Shown: positions 12,961 through 24,720, counted from the first letter of the stretch. The stretch: 64,000 bases of DNA from Nereocystis luetkeana (GCA_031213475.1 JARUPZ010000025.1:2616077-2680076), one strand, 5' to 3'. A program made the numbers and translations. Notes: generated from the sequence alone by a model not told the origin.

Positions 12961-13199
12961 GCGCCCCCTCTCCGTCTTTCGCGCCACCGCTCAAAAACCT
13001 GATCAAAGAACGAGCAGCTCGTCCGGAGTCCACCTTTGGGTACCGTCACGGGAAACACCGGCGCACCTGGGTGGGCGGTGTCGGCTTCGAGGCTTCGGCG
13101 GGGGTTGATGGACGAGGGTCGACTTGGCCGATTGATCCGGGGTACCGGTTCTGGAAGCGTTTGTTTTTTATGAAGAGGATGACAGGGTGACCGGGATGC

Positions 13200-14555
13200 C
13201 GGTGGGGGCGTTGTTCTAGGCCTGCGGCACTTGGGTAAACTAACGCACTTAGCTAGGCAACGGCACTTCCAAATACTGGAGTTCATCGTTTTGGTAGGCG
13301 TCAGGTGATTGCTATGTTGAAGTCATGCAAAGAGGACCCTGTCATCTCGCATTACCGTCGCGATCTGTGTATCTATGGCAGGAGTGGGGGGGCAATAGGA
13401 GTCTATCGTCCGAAGGAAGGGGGTTCCTCGCGATCTCTGCCATTCTGTTTGAGCCTAATTTTCCCCTTGGAGGCGCGACGATTGTGATATTTCTTGTCGA
13501 TTGGCACACTAGTGTTAGGTGGTACAGGTGTTGTATGTCGGGGAAACTGTAGTGAGTTTAGGAATCAAGCGAGCATCAAAGAACGTACTAGGAGGCGGCG
13601 AAACAGTGTACGCCGCGTCAAGAGAGCAAGGCGACGCATGTAGTGTGCGTATTAGGAAGAGGCCTTTCTTATCGGGGAAAAAATGGGCCGGGTTTTCTTC
13701 CCTCAGCTTGGTTGGCATATAATACCTCGGGTGCACCGTCTAGGATATCGCGTGGTTTGCCTTATCCGGCTATACCAGCTGGGGAGGACGTTACGGTGGT
13801 AACCCAAGGACCCGAGGGGTTTCCAGACGTGGACACGACATGTAGGCAAAGGGGATAGTGCGAGTTGAACCCGGAGACTGTAGGGATGTGGGCAGACGGA
13901 CACAGCCCTTCTCCACTCCTTCAGGTTCATATAGCTCGTCCTGTTGCCGGCAGTGTGTTTCCTGACACCAGAGGAGTGCCGACCGAAACGACGATTAACA
14001 GGAGATGGCTCAGCAATGCGTTGCCCAGGCTGTGCGGAACCACGGGAATGCAAGGTGGCAGTCATTGCGACGAACTGAAAGAGCTTGAGCGTGTGAATTT
14101 GTGTCAGATGGCCTATGGCCCTGTTTGTTCTGAGAACAACATAATACGTGATGTTTCAGTGTGTGAGTATATAGGAGCAGCCTTTCGAGAAACAAGAGCT
14201 ATATCGGGCGGAGAACCCGACGAGACTACACCATCATGCATGACACGCGCACCGCTCGACTGTGACAGGACTAAAATAGTCGAAGCTCTACACAAATGAT
14301 GTAATATACTACCAGGGGGCACGTGTACGGTCATATGCTACTACTGTATACTTCAGCACATTTATAGATACCGTGGTAGGACATGTCGTGTTTTGTTCCA
14401 TGAAATCACGTCACCCAGAACTATTACGTGCTGTCGTTGTGGCAGTGAGTGCCACACCACCTCAGTTTATGGTCGTACGCCACCAGAGGCTCGGAATCCA
14501 CAGAACAGCACGGACTGGACGCAAAATTGCCGTTTGGTTCTTTAATGACATGGAG
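13200..14555. other. Unassigned sequence around the possible integrase relic
   Basis: Apart from 13640-13810 I see no domain. A frame at 13865-14299 is open for 144 codons but has no motif I recognise and no clear coding bias. Confidence 0.4.
13640..13810 (+). pseudogene. Possible LTR-retroelement integrase relic
   Basis: One frame reads WAGFLPSAWLAYNTSGAPSR and then SRGLPYPAIPAGEDVTV. W-x-x-x-LP-x-A-x-xAYNTS is a pattern of Ty3-type integrase cores just before the C-terminal region. It is a short match in one frame only; chance is possible. Confidence 0.25.
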
Positions 14556-14559
14556 GCGT

Positions 14560-14690
14560 TTCACTTAAATATCCGGTTAAACTCGTTTTTCGGAAAACTG
14601 CTTAAAACCATGTAAAAAAAACGGTAATATCCGGTTTTCGTTTTCAGAAGAACGCATATATATAACCGGTTTTCAGTTTTTTCCCCTCCA
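14560..14690. repeat. CCGGTTTT-rich segment
   Basis: ATCCGGTTAAACTCGTTTTT, ATATCCGGTTTTCGTTTTCA and TAACCGGTTTTCAGTTTT recall the tract at 26270-26420. Confidence 0.4.
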
Positions 14691-14751
14691 AGGTGCTTTT
14701 GACAGTAGTACCGTTGAGTGAACCGCGGGTTTTCGTCGGAAAAAAACAGGT

Positions 14752-14848
14752 TTAACCCTTTTAGAATTGCAGTCCCGTTGTGGGGATAATCCGGTCAAAT
14801 GCTGAGTAGTTTGTCCCCGAAACGGGACTGCGGTACTGAAACGGTTAA
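14752..14848. mobile_element. MITE-P copy (TTAA-flanked foldback)
   Basis: MITE-P is a roughly 95-bp near-perfect hairpin: TTAACCCTTTTAGAACCGCA-like arm, GTCCC-GTTTTGGGGACAAA, a short loop, and the inverse. This copy has TTAA at 14752-14755 and 14845-14848. The TTAA target and CCCTTT ends are typical of the piggyBac superfamily. Confidence 0.85.
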
Positions 14849-14849
14849 G

Positions 14850-15900
14850 AGGCCTTCGAAAAAAACCCATAATAAACGGCCTGACCCATAATTTGGAAAA
14901 ATCTAAAACCATCTGGTGCCTGTAGCTGGAAGAAGAGACGAACGGCACGACCTTACCCCACACAGGTGGTCACTTCGGTACTTTGAGAGCGTCCTCTGGT
15001 TGACCTGGAAGAAAACACGCCTTCAGCCACAAATTTCGAGGTCCGTCATTGGCCAATCTAAGCGTTTGCAACGTCTGGGGGTTGTCCAATATATGTAGGC
15101 GTTACAATGCATTCAAGCTGACAGGTTAGGGAACGTACCAGCTCAAAGTCCTGGGTAAGTCTTGACGGTTGTTGTAGCATAGTTTCGATAGCATATTGGA
15201 CGAAAATCGAAAACGAACACGGAGAAACAAACCACTCGAACCTAATAATGTTATACTTGAGAACAGGTTTTGCAACATCGGCATACATACTCGTATGTCG
15301 TTTTCGGGAAAGACACACGTATTGTATTATATTCATCGCTCACCTCGTATACCATTTTGTCACGGTTTTCATTGTCCAATATATACCAAAAAACCAAAGA
15401 GCTCGACACATAAATGTACAAGTTTTGGACACAACCTGCGATCGACATAAACTCACTATTTACTTCATTTATTTCATGATTTCATCTCGTCGACCTCCTA
15501 CACAACAGCAAGTAAGTAGTGTCAGACCCCCGCTCGTCCACGCCCACGTGTATAGGTCCGTACTTTACAGGTAGGTATGGATTTTTTCCAACCTTTCTAT
15601 TTTACATCTCTCCCGTCTCTATCTTCCAACTTAACCCGCCGACAACAACTCTATTGCCCGATCGCCCATCCCTTCTTTTCAACTATTCTATGCGTTCACC
15701 CAAATTCCAAACCCCAGATTTCCTCTCTTCCGTCTGCCACATACATGCAGATATTATACTGCAGATGGATAATACGTATAGATGGCAAGTTCTTTGTTTT
15801 TTTTTCTACATTGTTTACAAATACGCCGTATATACTATGTCAAGTGTGGGGGGCAAGGAAAACTCAAACGTTCCTTGACCCCTCCGAACCGCTTCTAAAC
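14850..15900. other. AT-rich spacer, nothing recognised
   Basis: No gene, tRNA or family member seen between two MITE-P loci. Confidence 0.45.
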
Positions 15901-15998
15901 GTTACCCCTTTTGGAACCGCGGTCCCGTTTTGGGGACAAACCACTCAAATTTCAAGTAGTTTGTCCCCATAACGGGACTGCTGTTCTTAAGGGGTTAC
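15901..15998. mobile_element. MITE-P copy, first of a cluster of three
   Basis: The arms GTTACCCCTTTTGGAACCGC and CTTAAGGGGTTAC are mutated at the TTAA. The loop ACCACTCAAATTTCAAGTAG is typical. Confidence 0.8.
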
Positions 15999-16007
15999 CC
16001 CTCTTCA

Positions 16008-16104
16008 TCAACCCTTTTAGAACCGCAGTTCCGTTTTGGGGACAAAGCACTCAAATTTTAGGTAAGTTGTCCCCAAAACGGGACTGCGGTCCTAAAAGGG
16101 TTAA
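16008..16104. mobile_element. MITE-P copy, second of the cluster
   Basis: It runs from CAACCCTTTTAGAACCGCAG to GCGGTCCTAAAAGGGTTAA, with long, nearly perfect arms. Confidence 0.85.
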
Positions 16105-16193
16105 GGTCGCGGTCCGGTTTTGGGTGCAACCCACTTCGAATTCGAGTGGTTTGTCCCCAACACGGGATGACTGCATATTCTAAAAAGGTTGAC
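16101..16193. mobile_element. MITE-P copy, third of the cluster, diverged
   Basis: It starts at the TTAA shared with the preceding copy: TTAAGGTCGCGGTCCGGTTT to TCTAAAAAGGTTGA. It is more diverged than its neighbours. Confidence 0.7.
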
Positions 16194-16597
16194 CGAAAAC
16201 ACCTGACGCTACGTCACAAGCTCTAAGCTAAGAAGTGTTCAAAACAACAGGACGTTGCACAATCGAGGTGCATTTTGCGCAAGCGTTGCTATCTACCTGG
16301 TGCGTTTTCGCCGCAACGCGCTAGGCCAGGTTGGGAATTCGTCGTAATGTCCCGCAACGTGCACAAATGGCCAGCAGCTGTGATACCCCCAAGCGTAGAG
16401 CTAAATCATACCCCTGGACACAGCAGTAGGCCGAGCTGCGGTTTTTGTTACGTTAACTCTTCAGTCGAGGAGTCTGTGGTCACGCAAAGATGCTTGAGGC
16501 CTATCGATAGCGAGGTCTGAAAAAACAGTGAAGATTGAAAAATCGGCTGGGACGCAGGACGCTCCAGACCTAACATTTTTTTTTGTTTTTGCTTTCT

Positions 16598-16783
16598 TTC
16601 TCATCCCATTTATTATCTTCGCACATCTTCTTCTCTCTCTCCTTCCAACTCGTAACTCAGATCCGGGGTCACATAGCAGGTTTTTCTACCCCCTTCCCTC
16701 TACGGTACGTGCCTTCATTTTTATCGCGAGAAGATTTCAGCCTTTTCTTCCCTCGTCGACTCGCATCGAATTGTTGTGCCTAA
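16598..16783 (-). repeat. SINE body without head
   Basis: The minus strand is nearly identical to the body of the copy at 17.55-17.74 kb, including the inverse of CGTGCCTTCATTTTTATCGC. The tRNA-like head is absent; the break lies at TAATTAATACCTGGTA. Confidence 0.7.
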
Positions 16784-17544
16784 TTAATACCTGGTACGCG
16801 ATTCGAAGGCGCACACACGAAACGGAACCAACGCGCAAACTTGACTATGATGGGCGCGGGTATGTCGTAGGGTTCTCTACGTTTCCTCAACTAACCAACC
16901 CCTGGCTACTGCCTGCACCGATGGCTGTCTTGCGTGTTGCCGGCGCCGTACAAAGGTAGTCGTGAACACAGAGCGAAGCACGCATGCTGTCTGGGGTCTG
17001 GCTGGGGTGCTGTCAGAGTGACGACTCGCGGACATGCGTAGAAAAAAGAGCAATCAAACAAAAAAGCACCATAAAAATGTAAACGATCGATATATATATA
17101 TGTATTCACGGACTCTCTGATAAATAAAGGGCAAATGCCAAAATCAGGTATACCCGGTCCGTTTGAGCCAAAATCAGATACATACTTAAACCAAGAAATA
17201 AACGCGCGCCACGAGCGGTGTTCTGTCCATGAAAGTCCGGTAAAAGGGAATGCGCCTGAAGCCACATGGACTGCCAAATCTGAATTATTTTGTTTCAGGG
17301 CGTACATACCCCGGGCTCCACTTGGAGCAGCAGAGAGTCACTATCAATAGGCTTCGTTTGTTTCGCCACGTCGAGGGCATCAAGAGTATTTACTCAGGCG
17401 CCCCCCCCCCCCGGTTGACAGCTTTAAATCTTCTAGACCGTCCTCCCGGAACCGTATGCTCGGCACGAAATTATCTTGCCGTGCCAAACCTCTAAGACCA
17501 CCCTTGACGATGGGTGGTGCAGACAAAAAGACCGTGGTGCTGTA

Positions 17545-17890
17545 TTTTTTTGCTCATCCCATTTATTATCTTCGCACATCTTCTTCTCTCTCTCTCTCCT
17601 TCCATTTCGTAACTCAGATCTGGGGTTACATAGCAGGCTCTTCTCCCCCCTTCCCGCTACGGTGCGTGCCTTCATTTTTATCGCGAGAAGATTTCAGCCT
17701 TTTCTTCCCTCGTCGACTCGCATCGAATTGTTGTGCCTACCCACGCTGCAAGGCGCTCTCAACAATTGAATCCTTTTGATTTTGATTTTTGCAAATATAG
17801 TCAAAAGCCCGACCCACCCAGGGCTCGAACCCAGGACTCAAACACAAGTAAAATTCGAGGTTAACCACTTGAACCACCAGGGTAACCGGC
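17545..17890 (-). mobile_element. SINE copy with tRNA-derived head
   Basis: Reading the minus strand, a tRNA-like head (about 17888-17812) has an A box TGGTTCAAGTGG and a B box GGTTCGAGCCC, the two internal RNA polymerase III promoter parts. It is followed by a body with TCGATGCGAGTCGACGAGGG and GAAGGCACGCACCG shared with the other SINE copies, and a purine-rich tail. The whole does not fold as a functional tRNA. Confidence 0.75.
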
Positions 17891-18639
17891 CATACTCTGC
17901 TGTGATTATAGAGAACAACAAAGTATAGATCACAATAACTATTTATTAACTGAAGCACGTCGCTGGATGAAAAAGTGAAACCAGCGTATGCATGCATGTG
18001 TACTAATAATACGTACTTTTACGTACGACGGGTACATTGTTGGTACGTTAATAATACAGAAAAAAATCCCACCAAGGGAGGGCGGACGCATACGTACGGA
18101 AAAAAAACAGCGTACGTATAGCCTCTCTGATTGGTTCAAAGTTGGCCAAAATCATTTGAAAGCTAGACAAGGTGGAAAAAAACAGATGTACCTTCGGCCT
18201 TTTCGAGCCAAAATCAGTTACGATGTCAGTTTGGTCAATAATAGCAGGGCTCCTGGGGTGTGCTTTGTACTTGTTTTTAGAGGGTAACTAATTTTAGCTG
18301 AAAAGTGGCCAGGTATATATACCAGTACATGATTTTGGCAAAAACTCATGCTGGTATATAAATGTGCAGCATAAATATTTATGATACCACGTCCCTGATA
18401 ATGGCGGGGGTCCTTCCCCAGGAAGGGTATACAACTACTACTGATATAATAGCCAACACCGCAAAAATATCACTGAGAGTCAGATAGATGTCAATAATAA
18501 CAGGTAGACACGTACTATTAATAGTGATATCAATAATACTTCCTCGTCAGGCGAATAATAAAAATGAGAGAGATGCTGACGGCGCCCTTCCTCTAGATTC
18601 GCCTCCCAAAACTATCGGAGAGAAAAGCATGTGTCTGTG

Positions 18640-18790
18640 GTCTTCACGTTATTATACCGTTTTTTCTACCCGTCGACATCGAGCACAACGAGTGTTGTTC
18701 GTGCCTATTCTTCAAACCTACTAATAATAATAGCGAGATACCTGGTACAAGTTCTGTGGTCGCAGAAAGAAGCGAGAGGAAAAAATCTAC
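18640..18790 (+). repeat. Dispersed repeat family S
   Basis: TTTTTTCTACCCGTCGACAT, CGTGCCTATTCTTCAA and ACAAGTTCTGTGGTCGCAGA are shared with 29135-29215 and 30160-30285. Confidence 0.6.
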
Positions 18791-19232
18791 GTCAATAATA
18801 AGAAAAAAAGCAGGAAAGCAAGCAAGAAAGGATACGCACTACGTACGAGAACACACAGACTTTCGAAGATTGCAGGGTCGCAGGCGACGCGGACGGTGTA
18901 TGACAGAGATAAGAGCCCGAAACAAGCATACTTACTCCGCTACCAAGAACATCAAGCAAGAAAACAAAACACCCAGATAGATATGGAAAAACGTATACCA
19001 CCGCTGTACTTTGTATTATAGGAGAGGAGACAACGCAATGCCATTCGTACACATCCTATGACCGAGGGGGGAAAAGCAAATACAAAACAAATCGAAAAGA
19101 AGAGAACAATGGAAGACGATCACAAAAAAACTGCCACGACCCCGTGACACCCGCAGGGGAAGGGGCAAGACACTTGAAAAGAACACAAGTTAAAGAAAGA
19201 ACACCACTGCGGGACATCTACCACCGTTCCCC

Positions 19233-20410
19233 TCGCTCCCTCGGCAAGGCATGCTGTGAGGCATGCCCTCTGAGGTCTATTGCGAGTGGGGTAGGTCTTT
19301 CTGTGGCGGGTGTAAGGCCGGACTCACCCTCAAGGAGTGATAACTTCTTGCTGCTAACAGACAAATCGGAAAAATGGGAACGAAGCCTAAAATGAGAACC
19401 AAGCCGTATCTCCAGAACCATGTGGTGTATCAGAGAGCCAAAATGATCCTGCGCAACCCCTTGGCCAGCCCTGTGAGAGGAGCTCGTCAGAACGGTCATG
19501 CTCCATCTCGTGCCTTCGGGTGGGCGCAAAAAGCGATATACGCTGGCTCTTTTGTGATTTCTCTAGATGCTGGCTACCGCGGCGATGCCGAGGACTTCCA
19601 GCCTGAGCGACAGCTCATTCGAAGGCTGCTGTACAGCCCCACAGGACTGTCAACTTTTTTTCTTGGAGTTGTACACAATTGGTTTGCTTTCTAAAAAAAA
19701 ACGTCCGTTCCCATTTTTTGTTTCATTCCCATTTTCCCGTTTTGTCTGTTGCTGCTGCCTGTGGCCGCGAGTTTGAGAAGGGGTAATAGAGTTGGATCGT
19801 ACGTGGTGCGTCAGGCACGGACACCTGTGATTCGCGCGTATTTCTCAGGCTGCAGCGGCAGAGCAAAATGGGCAATCGGGATGTATGTTCGTGCGCGGAA
19901 GCAGGCGCCACCACAGGCGACACTATGGCGGTATATTGCGCCGACAGGAGGCTGGAATCGGCGACGAGGGAAGAGGGAAACCGAGCACCGACGAGCGGGG
20001 AAGAGACGGGTTGAACTCACCCTGCGCGACAATTTTTATTATTCAGCTCAGAACCGCAAGAAGACTAGTTAGTGTTTGGAGCATTTTTCTTTCGGGATTG
20101 GGGAGAAGGGTGGCCGACTGGAAAGGAGTCGTAACGAGAGCACGTGCGGAAGAGCGGACCTATTGGGCTAAGGCGGTGAGGCGGCCATGAAGAACGGCAG
20201 CAGGATGTTCCATGGATCCACGACCGGACCGGCGGGCGCACCGTCACGAGAGTAGCAGTCATCGTTTTCTTTCTGATTGGTTTTTTACGAGGCCGTAGTA
20301 TGGGCCTTGACCTGATACATACGTCACTGGTCTTTGTAGTCTAGGCGACTTGTATACCCTTCATGGGGAATGGCCCCCCGCATTTACCAGAGGCGTGGTA
20401 TCATTGTATG
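19233..20410 (+). mobile_element. Family N copy, left part, carrying a 395-bp insertion
   Basis: The sequence from CCGTTCCCCTCGCTCCCTCG to about 20410 aligns along its length with 33308-34175, apart from the insertion at 19356-19750. The right half of the family (tail region) is absent here. No conserved protein frame is visible; the two copies drift in all frames. Confidence 0.65.
19356..19750. mobile_element. 395-bp terminal-inverted-repeat element with 6-bp target duplication
   Basis: The element begins AACAGACAAATCGGAAAAAT and ends as its near inverse complement (ATTTTCCCGTTTTGTCTGTT). It is flanked on both sides by GCTGCT (19350-19355 and 19751-19756). The related copy at 33.4 kb reads CTTCTTGCTGCTGCCTG without interruption, which is the exact empty site with one GCTGCT. 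It is a small non-autonomous DNA transposon; I cannot assign a superfamily. Confidence 0.82.
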
Positions 20411-20463
20411 TAGTGCACGAAGGGTTCTACATAATTTGTTGACTTTTTTTCCTGGCATTCCTC

Positions 20464-20790
20464 ATGGTACCACCCATGGCATACAATGGCATCCCCACGG
20501 TATCCCATGGCGTGGCATACGATTCCATGACACGCCGTGAATGGTGCCCGGCATGCTATGGGTGGTACCATGGCAACCTCCGCGGCAACCGCCACGTCAC
20601 TCCTGGAAACCCCACGGCATGCCGTGGCAACTCCCACAGCACCCCAGTGTCCACGGCACCTAGGTTAGGGTTAGGCTGTGGTACCAAGGTATGTCGTGGA
20701 GGTCCGTGGGAGGGCCCGAGGTATGCCGTGGGAGATGCCGTGGAAGGTTTTGCCGCAGGTGGTCCCACGGCATGCCACGGCATGTCGCGA
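20464..20790. repeat. Palindrome-rich CCACGGCATG/CATGCCGTGG tract
   Basis: CCATGGCATACAATGGCA, CCACGGCATGCCGTGGCA, GGTATGCCGTGGGAGATGCC and CACGGCATGCCACGGCATG occur in quick succession. Long frames on both strands follow from the repeat, not from a gene. Confidence 0.75.
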
Positions 20791-21502
20791 AAAAGGACAA
20801 TGATGTGCATTCCACCCCGTCCTTGGGGTGGGCCGGCGTAGTCATCCAGGAATTGCAACGGCCTAGTGACAGTCACGCGAGGATCGAGCCTCGGTGACAC
20901 GAGGACCGAGCCTTGAGCTGGATGTAGGGGAAACCTTGCGCGGTCTGGTTGGTGGCCTGCTCGACCGGTGGGGTGGTGACGACTTTTCTTCATAACCCCG
21001 ACGCCAAGGACGTCATCCCTCAGGCGGGGTGCGTACATTACCACAGCGAAGAGCGCTACATGGGAAGCCGGGGGAGTGGACAGTTCGGCCACAGCGTGGG
21101 CACGCATGCCCGACAGAAAGGGCGGGCGTGTCGGCGTTGACTGGGACAGTTGCACCCAGCCAACGACAACCAAGGCGCTAACCGGGGTTACGCAACAGAG
21201 AGCCACACGGCAGACAGGGTATCTAGGTACCAAACCGCCTGGTAGGTATAACCTGGCTATGCTTCTCGTACCCCAACCTGCTGCGATTTCGTACCTGGAG
21301 GGTGTCTTGTTGTTTGGCTTGTATGATATTTCCCTTGGTTCTTAGTACTCTGTATCTGGTATGTAATACGTTTGTACCTCTTTGTGTCTTTGTTGGTATG
21401 GTCCGTTTTGCCTTTTTTCCGTTTTGCTATCTGCTTCTGTTTTTGTTTTGTTTTTTGTTTTTCTGCTTCGCTTCATCTTCTTTTTCAGGTGTTTGTCTGC
21501 TA

Positions 21503-21599
21503 TTAACCCCTTTGGAACCGCAGTTCCGTTGTGGGGACAGACCACTCAAATTCTAAGTAATTTGTCCCCAAAACGAGACTGCGGTCCTAAAAGGGTTAA
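21503..21599. mobile_element. MITE-P copy with intact TTAA on both sides
   Basis: It runs from TTAACCCCTTTGGAACCGCA to CGGTCCTAAAAGGGTTAA inside a T-rich stretch. Confidence 0.88.
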
Positions 21600-21919
21600 T
21601 AGTCTCCTTTTTGCTTCCCTGGTGTCCGCAGTGGTGGAGTGCGTATGCTTTTTTTGTTTTTGCCTCTGTTTTACTTGAGGCATTTCTTCCACTCCAGAGT
21701 TATTGGAGCCTGTCCTGCGACCACGGGCTGCATTGTATTGTGACTTAATGTGAGAACTACAACATATAATATATGGAGCTTTTTTTTCGTTTTTTTCAAG
21801 TGTCTGCTTGAGAGAGGCACGACACATTCTTCTTTATCTTAGTTTTACCCTTTCCTCTTGGATATTTTGTTTTGCTTGTTGCATTTGCTTTGTTTTTGTT
21901 TCCTCTTATTATCTCTAAC

Positions 21920-22029
21920 TATTACGGGGGGGGCATAGTTAACAGGACCAAATATTGATAGTAAAAATGGTTAAACATATAGGTTTTTATATATACCATA
22001 GGTCCTGTCAACTATGGTCCCCCGTCATA
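21920..22029 (+). mobile_element. MITE-A copy
   Basis: It runs from TATTACGGGGGGGGCATAGT to CTATGGTCCCCCGTCATA. The two arms can pair over about 27 nt; the core is typical. Confidence 0.88.
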
Positions 22030-22117
22030 GTAGAATATGTGTGTCGTGCCAGTCGTGTAAATATTGAGCATGGTGATATGGGCATTGCGTTGTTCACTCT
22101 GCTTAATGCATAACATT

Positions 22118-22425
22118 ACTAGGTGGTCCGCGTGCCTATCAAGATCAATTTCGTGGGTTCAAGACTCACCGAGTGCATGCTCGTGGCTTTTGCTTGCAAA
22201 AAAGAAATTGATTAGCGGAAAGCGCGAGAGCGTGAGTTAGCTACATTCGATGAAAATCGACGAGCAGTGGGAATGCTGAACCCTATGCGCGACAAACAAT
22301 AAAGGTAAGTACCGGGGGGGGGGAAAGGGACGACACCTGTGACCACGGCTTGTCCAGAAGCTCGTTGAGGGTAAAACCTTCCACGAATAAGACTGGAAAG
22401 TAAAAGTGATGTTGGAAAAAATATA
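22118..22425 (+). mobile_element. SINE copy with tRNA-derived head
   Basis: The head GGTGGTCCGCGTGCCTATCA with a B-box-like GGTTCAAGACT at 22158 is followed by the shared body CATTCGATGAAAATCGACGA, a G tract, and CTGTGACCACGGCTTGTCCA. It ends in an AT-rich tail containing TACCAGGTA. Confidence 0.72.
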
Positions 22426-22470
22426 TATACCAGGTATATATACACATATTTATATATATAAATACGAGTA

Positions 22471-22577
22471 TTAACCCTTTTAGGACTGCAGTCTCGTTTT
22501 GGGGGCCATTGGGGACAAATTCCTATGAATTTCAGCGCCTTGTTCCCAAAACGGGACTGGAGTTCTAAAGGGATTAA
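22471..22577. mobile_element. MITE-P copy with small internal duplication
   Basis: It starts TTAACCCTTTTAGGACTGCA and ends TCTAAAGGGATTAA. GGGGGCCATTGGGGACAAAT shows a short local expansion of the arm. It follows a SINE tail. Confidence 0.8.
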
Positions 22578-22639
22578 AAGTACCTACTATGTCTCTTGCG
22601 TTGTTGGTGACGACAGAACATGTAACTCTCTAGGATTAA

Positions 22640-23250
22640 AGAATCGGCACGGGCAATTATAGTTGTGCGGGATGCCGACGGATATATAGAAAGAAAACGG
22701 TATTATTATTGAAGAGCACAAACACCTTCTGTGAGACAGTCCGGGAAAACATAACGATCGTTGATATTTGCATGGTCGCTTTTGGTTCGAATATCCTTTT
22801 TTCATTGCGTGTCCGCGAGTCGTCACTCTAACAGGACCCCAGACAGCAGGCGTGTTTCTCCCAGTACCGTGAGTTTCGTGCGGTTCAGGCAGCACTCCTG
22901 GCAGCAACTAACTGCAGTATGTATATAGTCAGTAGCCACGAACGAGTTGGTAGGACGTGGGAACGGGGGGAATTCTACGATTTGAGCTGAGTGGAAACCC
23001 ACCGCCATGTTGTTAATAGTTCAGTGTGCACATTGATTTAATTCACGTACGTAGGAGGGTGCGACGTCTTCGTCTCGTGTTTTTGTTAGGCCGGAAAGCG
23101 TCGTGCTTTCCAGTCGAAAGGTTGATGTTTAATGGCTTTCGGATCTTGTAGAGGATGCAGCCAGCATCTTTGTGCGACAATGGACTCCTTCGTCAGAGAG
23201 TCGATGTCAGAACAACAACAACAGCAACAACAACTAAAACTAAAAAAAAA
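22640..23250 (+). mobile_element. Family N copy, right part with CAA tail
   Basis: The copy matches 34180-34690: CGATCGTTGATATT, CGCGAGTC, GCAGGCAGCACTCC-type segments, the TCTTCGTCTCGT block and ACTCCTTCGTCAGAGAGT. It ends in CAGAACAACAACAACAGCAA at about 23235. It is 5'-truncated relative to the 33.3 kb copy. Confidence 0.65.
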
Positions 23251-24478
23251 GAACTAAAATGTGGTGCGGAGCAATTTCCAGGTCCAAGGTGTGATGCAAA
23301 GTGCGAACCTCGTTTCAAATATCATAATCTTCGAGGAAAGCAGAGTATTCTCGGAAGAATGACAGAATGCGAGTTTTGTACGTACGTAAGAAGTTTAGCC
23401 AATCAGATAAATAAATGCGATGTTTCACGGTAGCATGAATCGTAGCCCTTGATACATACACCTTGTCTGGGATGTAGCCGCAACCTACACGCAACAACGG
23501 GTCGAAAGGGGACCAACTGCGGAAAGGGGCGATTGTGTCGCGCGTACGTTGTGGTCCGGCGTTGCGCGTGGGCGACGGTGGCGGTGCTGTCGATCTCATG
23601 ATTGAATTGATGTCTTGCTATTCGTTTCTTCCCTCGTCGGCCCCACTTACTTGCCGCTTTTGGTGTTGTTGGTAATGGAATAATGGCAGATGGTCCATGT
23701 GGACACAGCAGCAAGCGACGACAGCTTTGCGAAAAGTGGTTGCGTTGGCGGGCGGGCGTGCGGAGGAGTACGCTTTGCACTCTCTGAGGATTGGAGGCGC
23801 AACTTACTTGTCGGCGGGGGGGGGCGACACCAGAGGTGTTGCAGCGTGAGGGCCGATGGGCGTCCGATGCGTACAAGACGTATGTTCGCAGTCATGGGCA
23901 GGATGCCAGTTGGGTAGCCGACGTGATGGCCCAGGAAGGAATTAGCGATGGGATTCAGCCGGGCCAGGGCACAGAGTGGGCGCGGGTTGACTCACTCTTA
24001 GAACTGACTATTTACGGGGGGCCATAGTTAACAGGACCAAATATTGTCAGTAAAAATGGTTACACATATAGGTTTTTATGTGCACCATAGGTCCTGTTAA
24101 CTATGTTCCCCCGTAATAGACAGATCCGAAACTATGGAGAAGTGTGTTATCACATACATGCGTCCCCTATGATATTGCAAGTCGGGGGGAAAGGGGCCGT
24201 GAGAGTACATCCGTAAATAGGGTCGGCTCCCGTTTGGGTCGATGGAAGCTGGCGTCGAGAGTTCTATGCCGCCAGTTGGGTTTGGGATTTGACTCGAGTA
24301 TACGGATGTTAGCGTGGGGTTGCTGTTGGGTCAGCCCCGGGGGATCATCCCTTCTCTAGCACCCCTTCTCCGGGCGGGGGGTTGCGCATTAATATAATAC
24401 AACTTCGAAAGCAAAGTACAAAGCTGTAATTATGTTTTTTCCGGTTTGGAAATAAATGCTATCTGACCAAAACAAGGG
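23250..24478. other. Unassigned spacer with one MITE-A
   Basis: GC-moderate sequence around 23430-24000 with frames on both strands but no motif. A MITE-A copy lies at 24009-24118. Confidence 0.4.
24009..24118 (+). mobile_element. MITE-A copy
   Basis: The ends are TATTTACGGGGGGCCATAGT and CTATGTTCCCCCGTAATA. The core GTCAGTAAAAATGGTTAC matches the family. Confidence 0.88.
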
Positions 24479-24720
24479 GATGGAGCTTGGATGCAGTTTA
24501 GGATTTAAGGATAGAACGTAATGAGAAGGAAGGAGCAAATACAGCAAATAAATAGAGTAGACAACCTGAACGTTGGCACGGAAGGGAGGTAGACTTGGTG
24601 CATGGGTTTCTTTTTGTTTCCGAGGTTTTCTTCTTTCGGGAAAGTTATGAGTGATCCATGTTGAAGATCATGCTGCACATTGTCAGAGTAGATGGCAAGA
24701 GGAATAATAATTAAATAAAT
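24478..24720 (+). repeat. Dispersed repeat family Q
   Basis: GGAGCTTGGATGCAGTTTAG, AATGAGAAGGAAGGAGCAAA, TTTCTTCTTTCGGGAAAGTT-like and GAGTGATCCATGTTGAAGAT blocks. It is the longest copy; fragments lie at 26.7, 27.0, 30.85 and 35.64 kb. No coding sense. Confidence 0.65.

Noticed and set aside
17812..17888. Functional tRNA gene on the minus strand
   Set aside because: A and B boxes are present, but the arms do not fold properly, and the sequence continues into a SINE body with relatives elsewhere.
20556..21233. 225-codon open frame on the minus strand
   Set aside because: It spans the palindrome-rich CCACGGCATG tract; the composition follows the repeat and no domain is seen.
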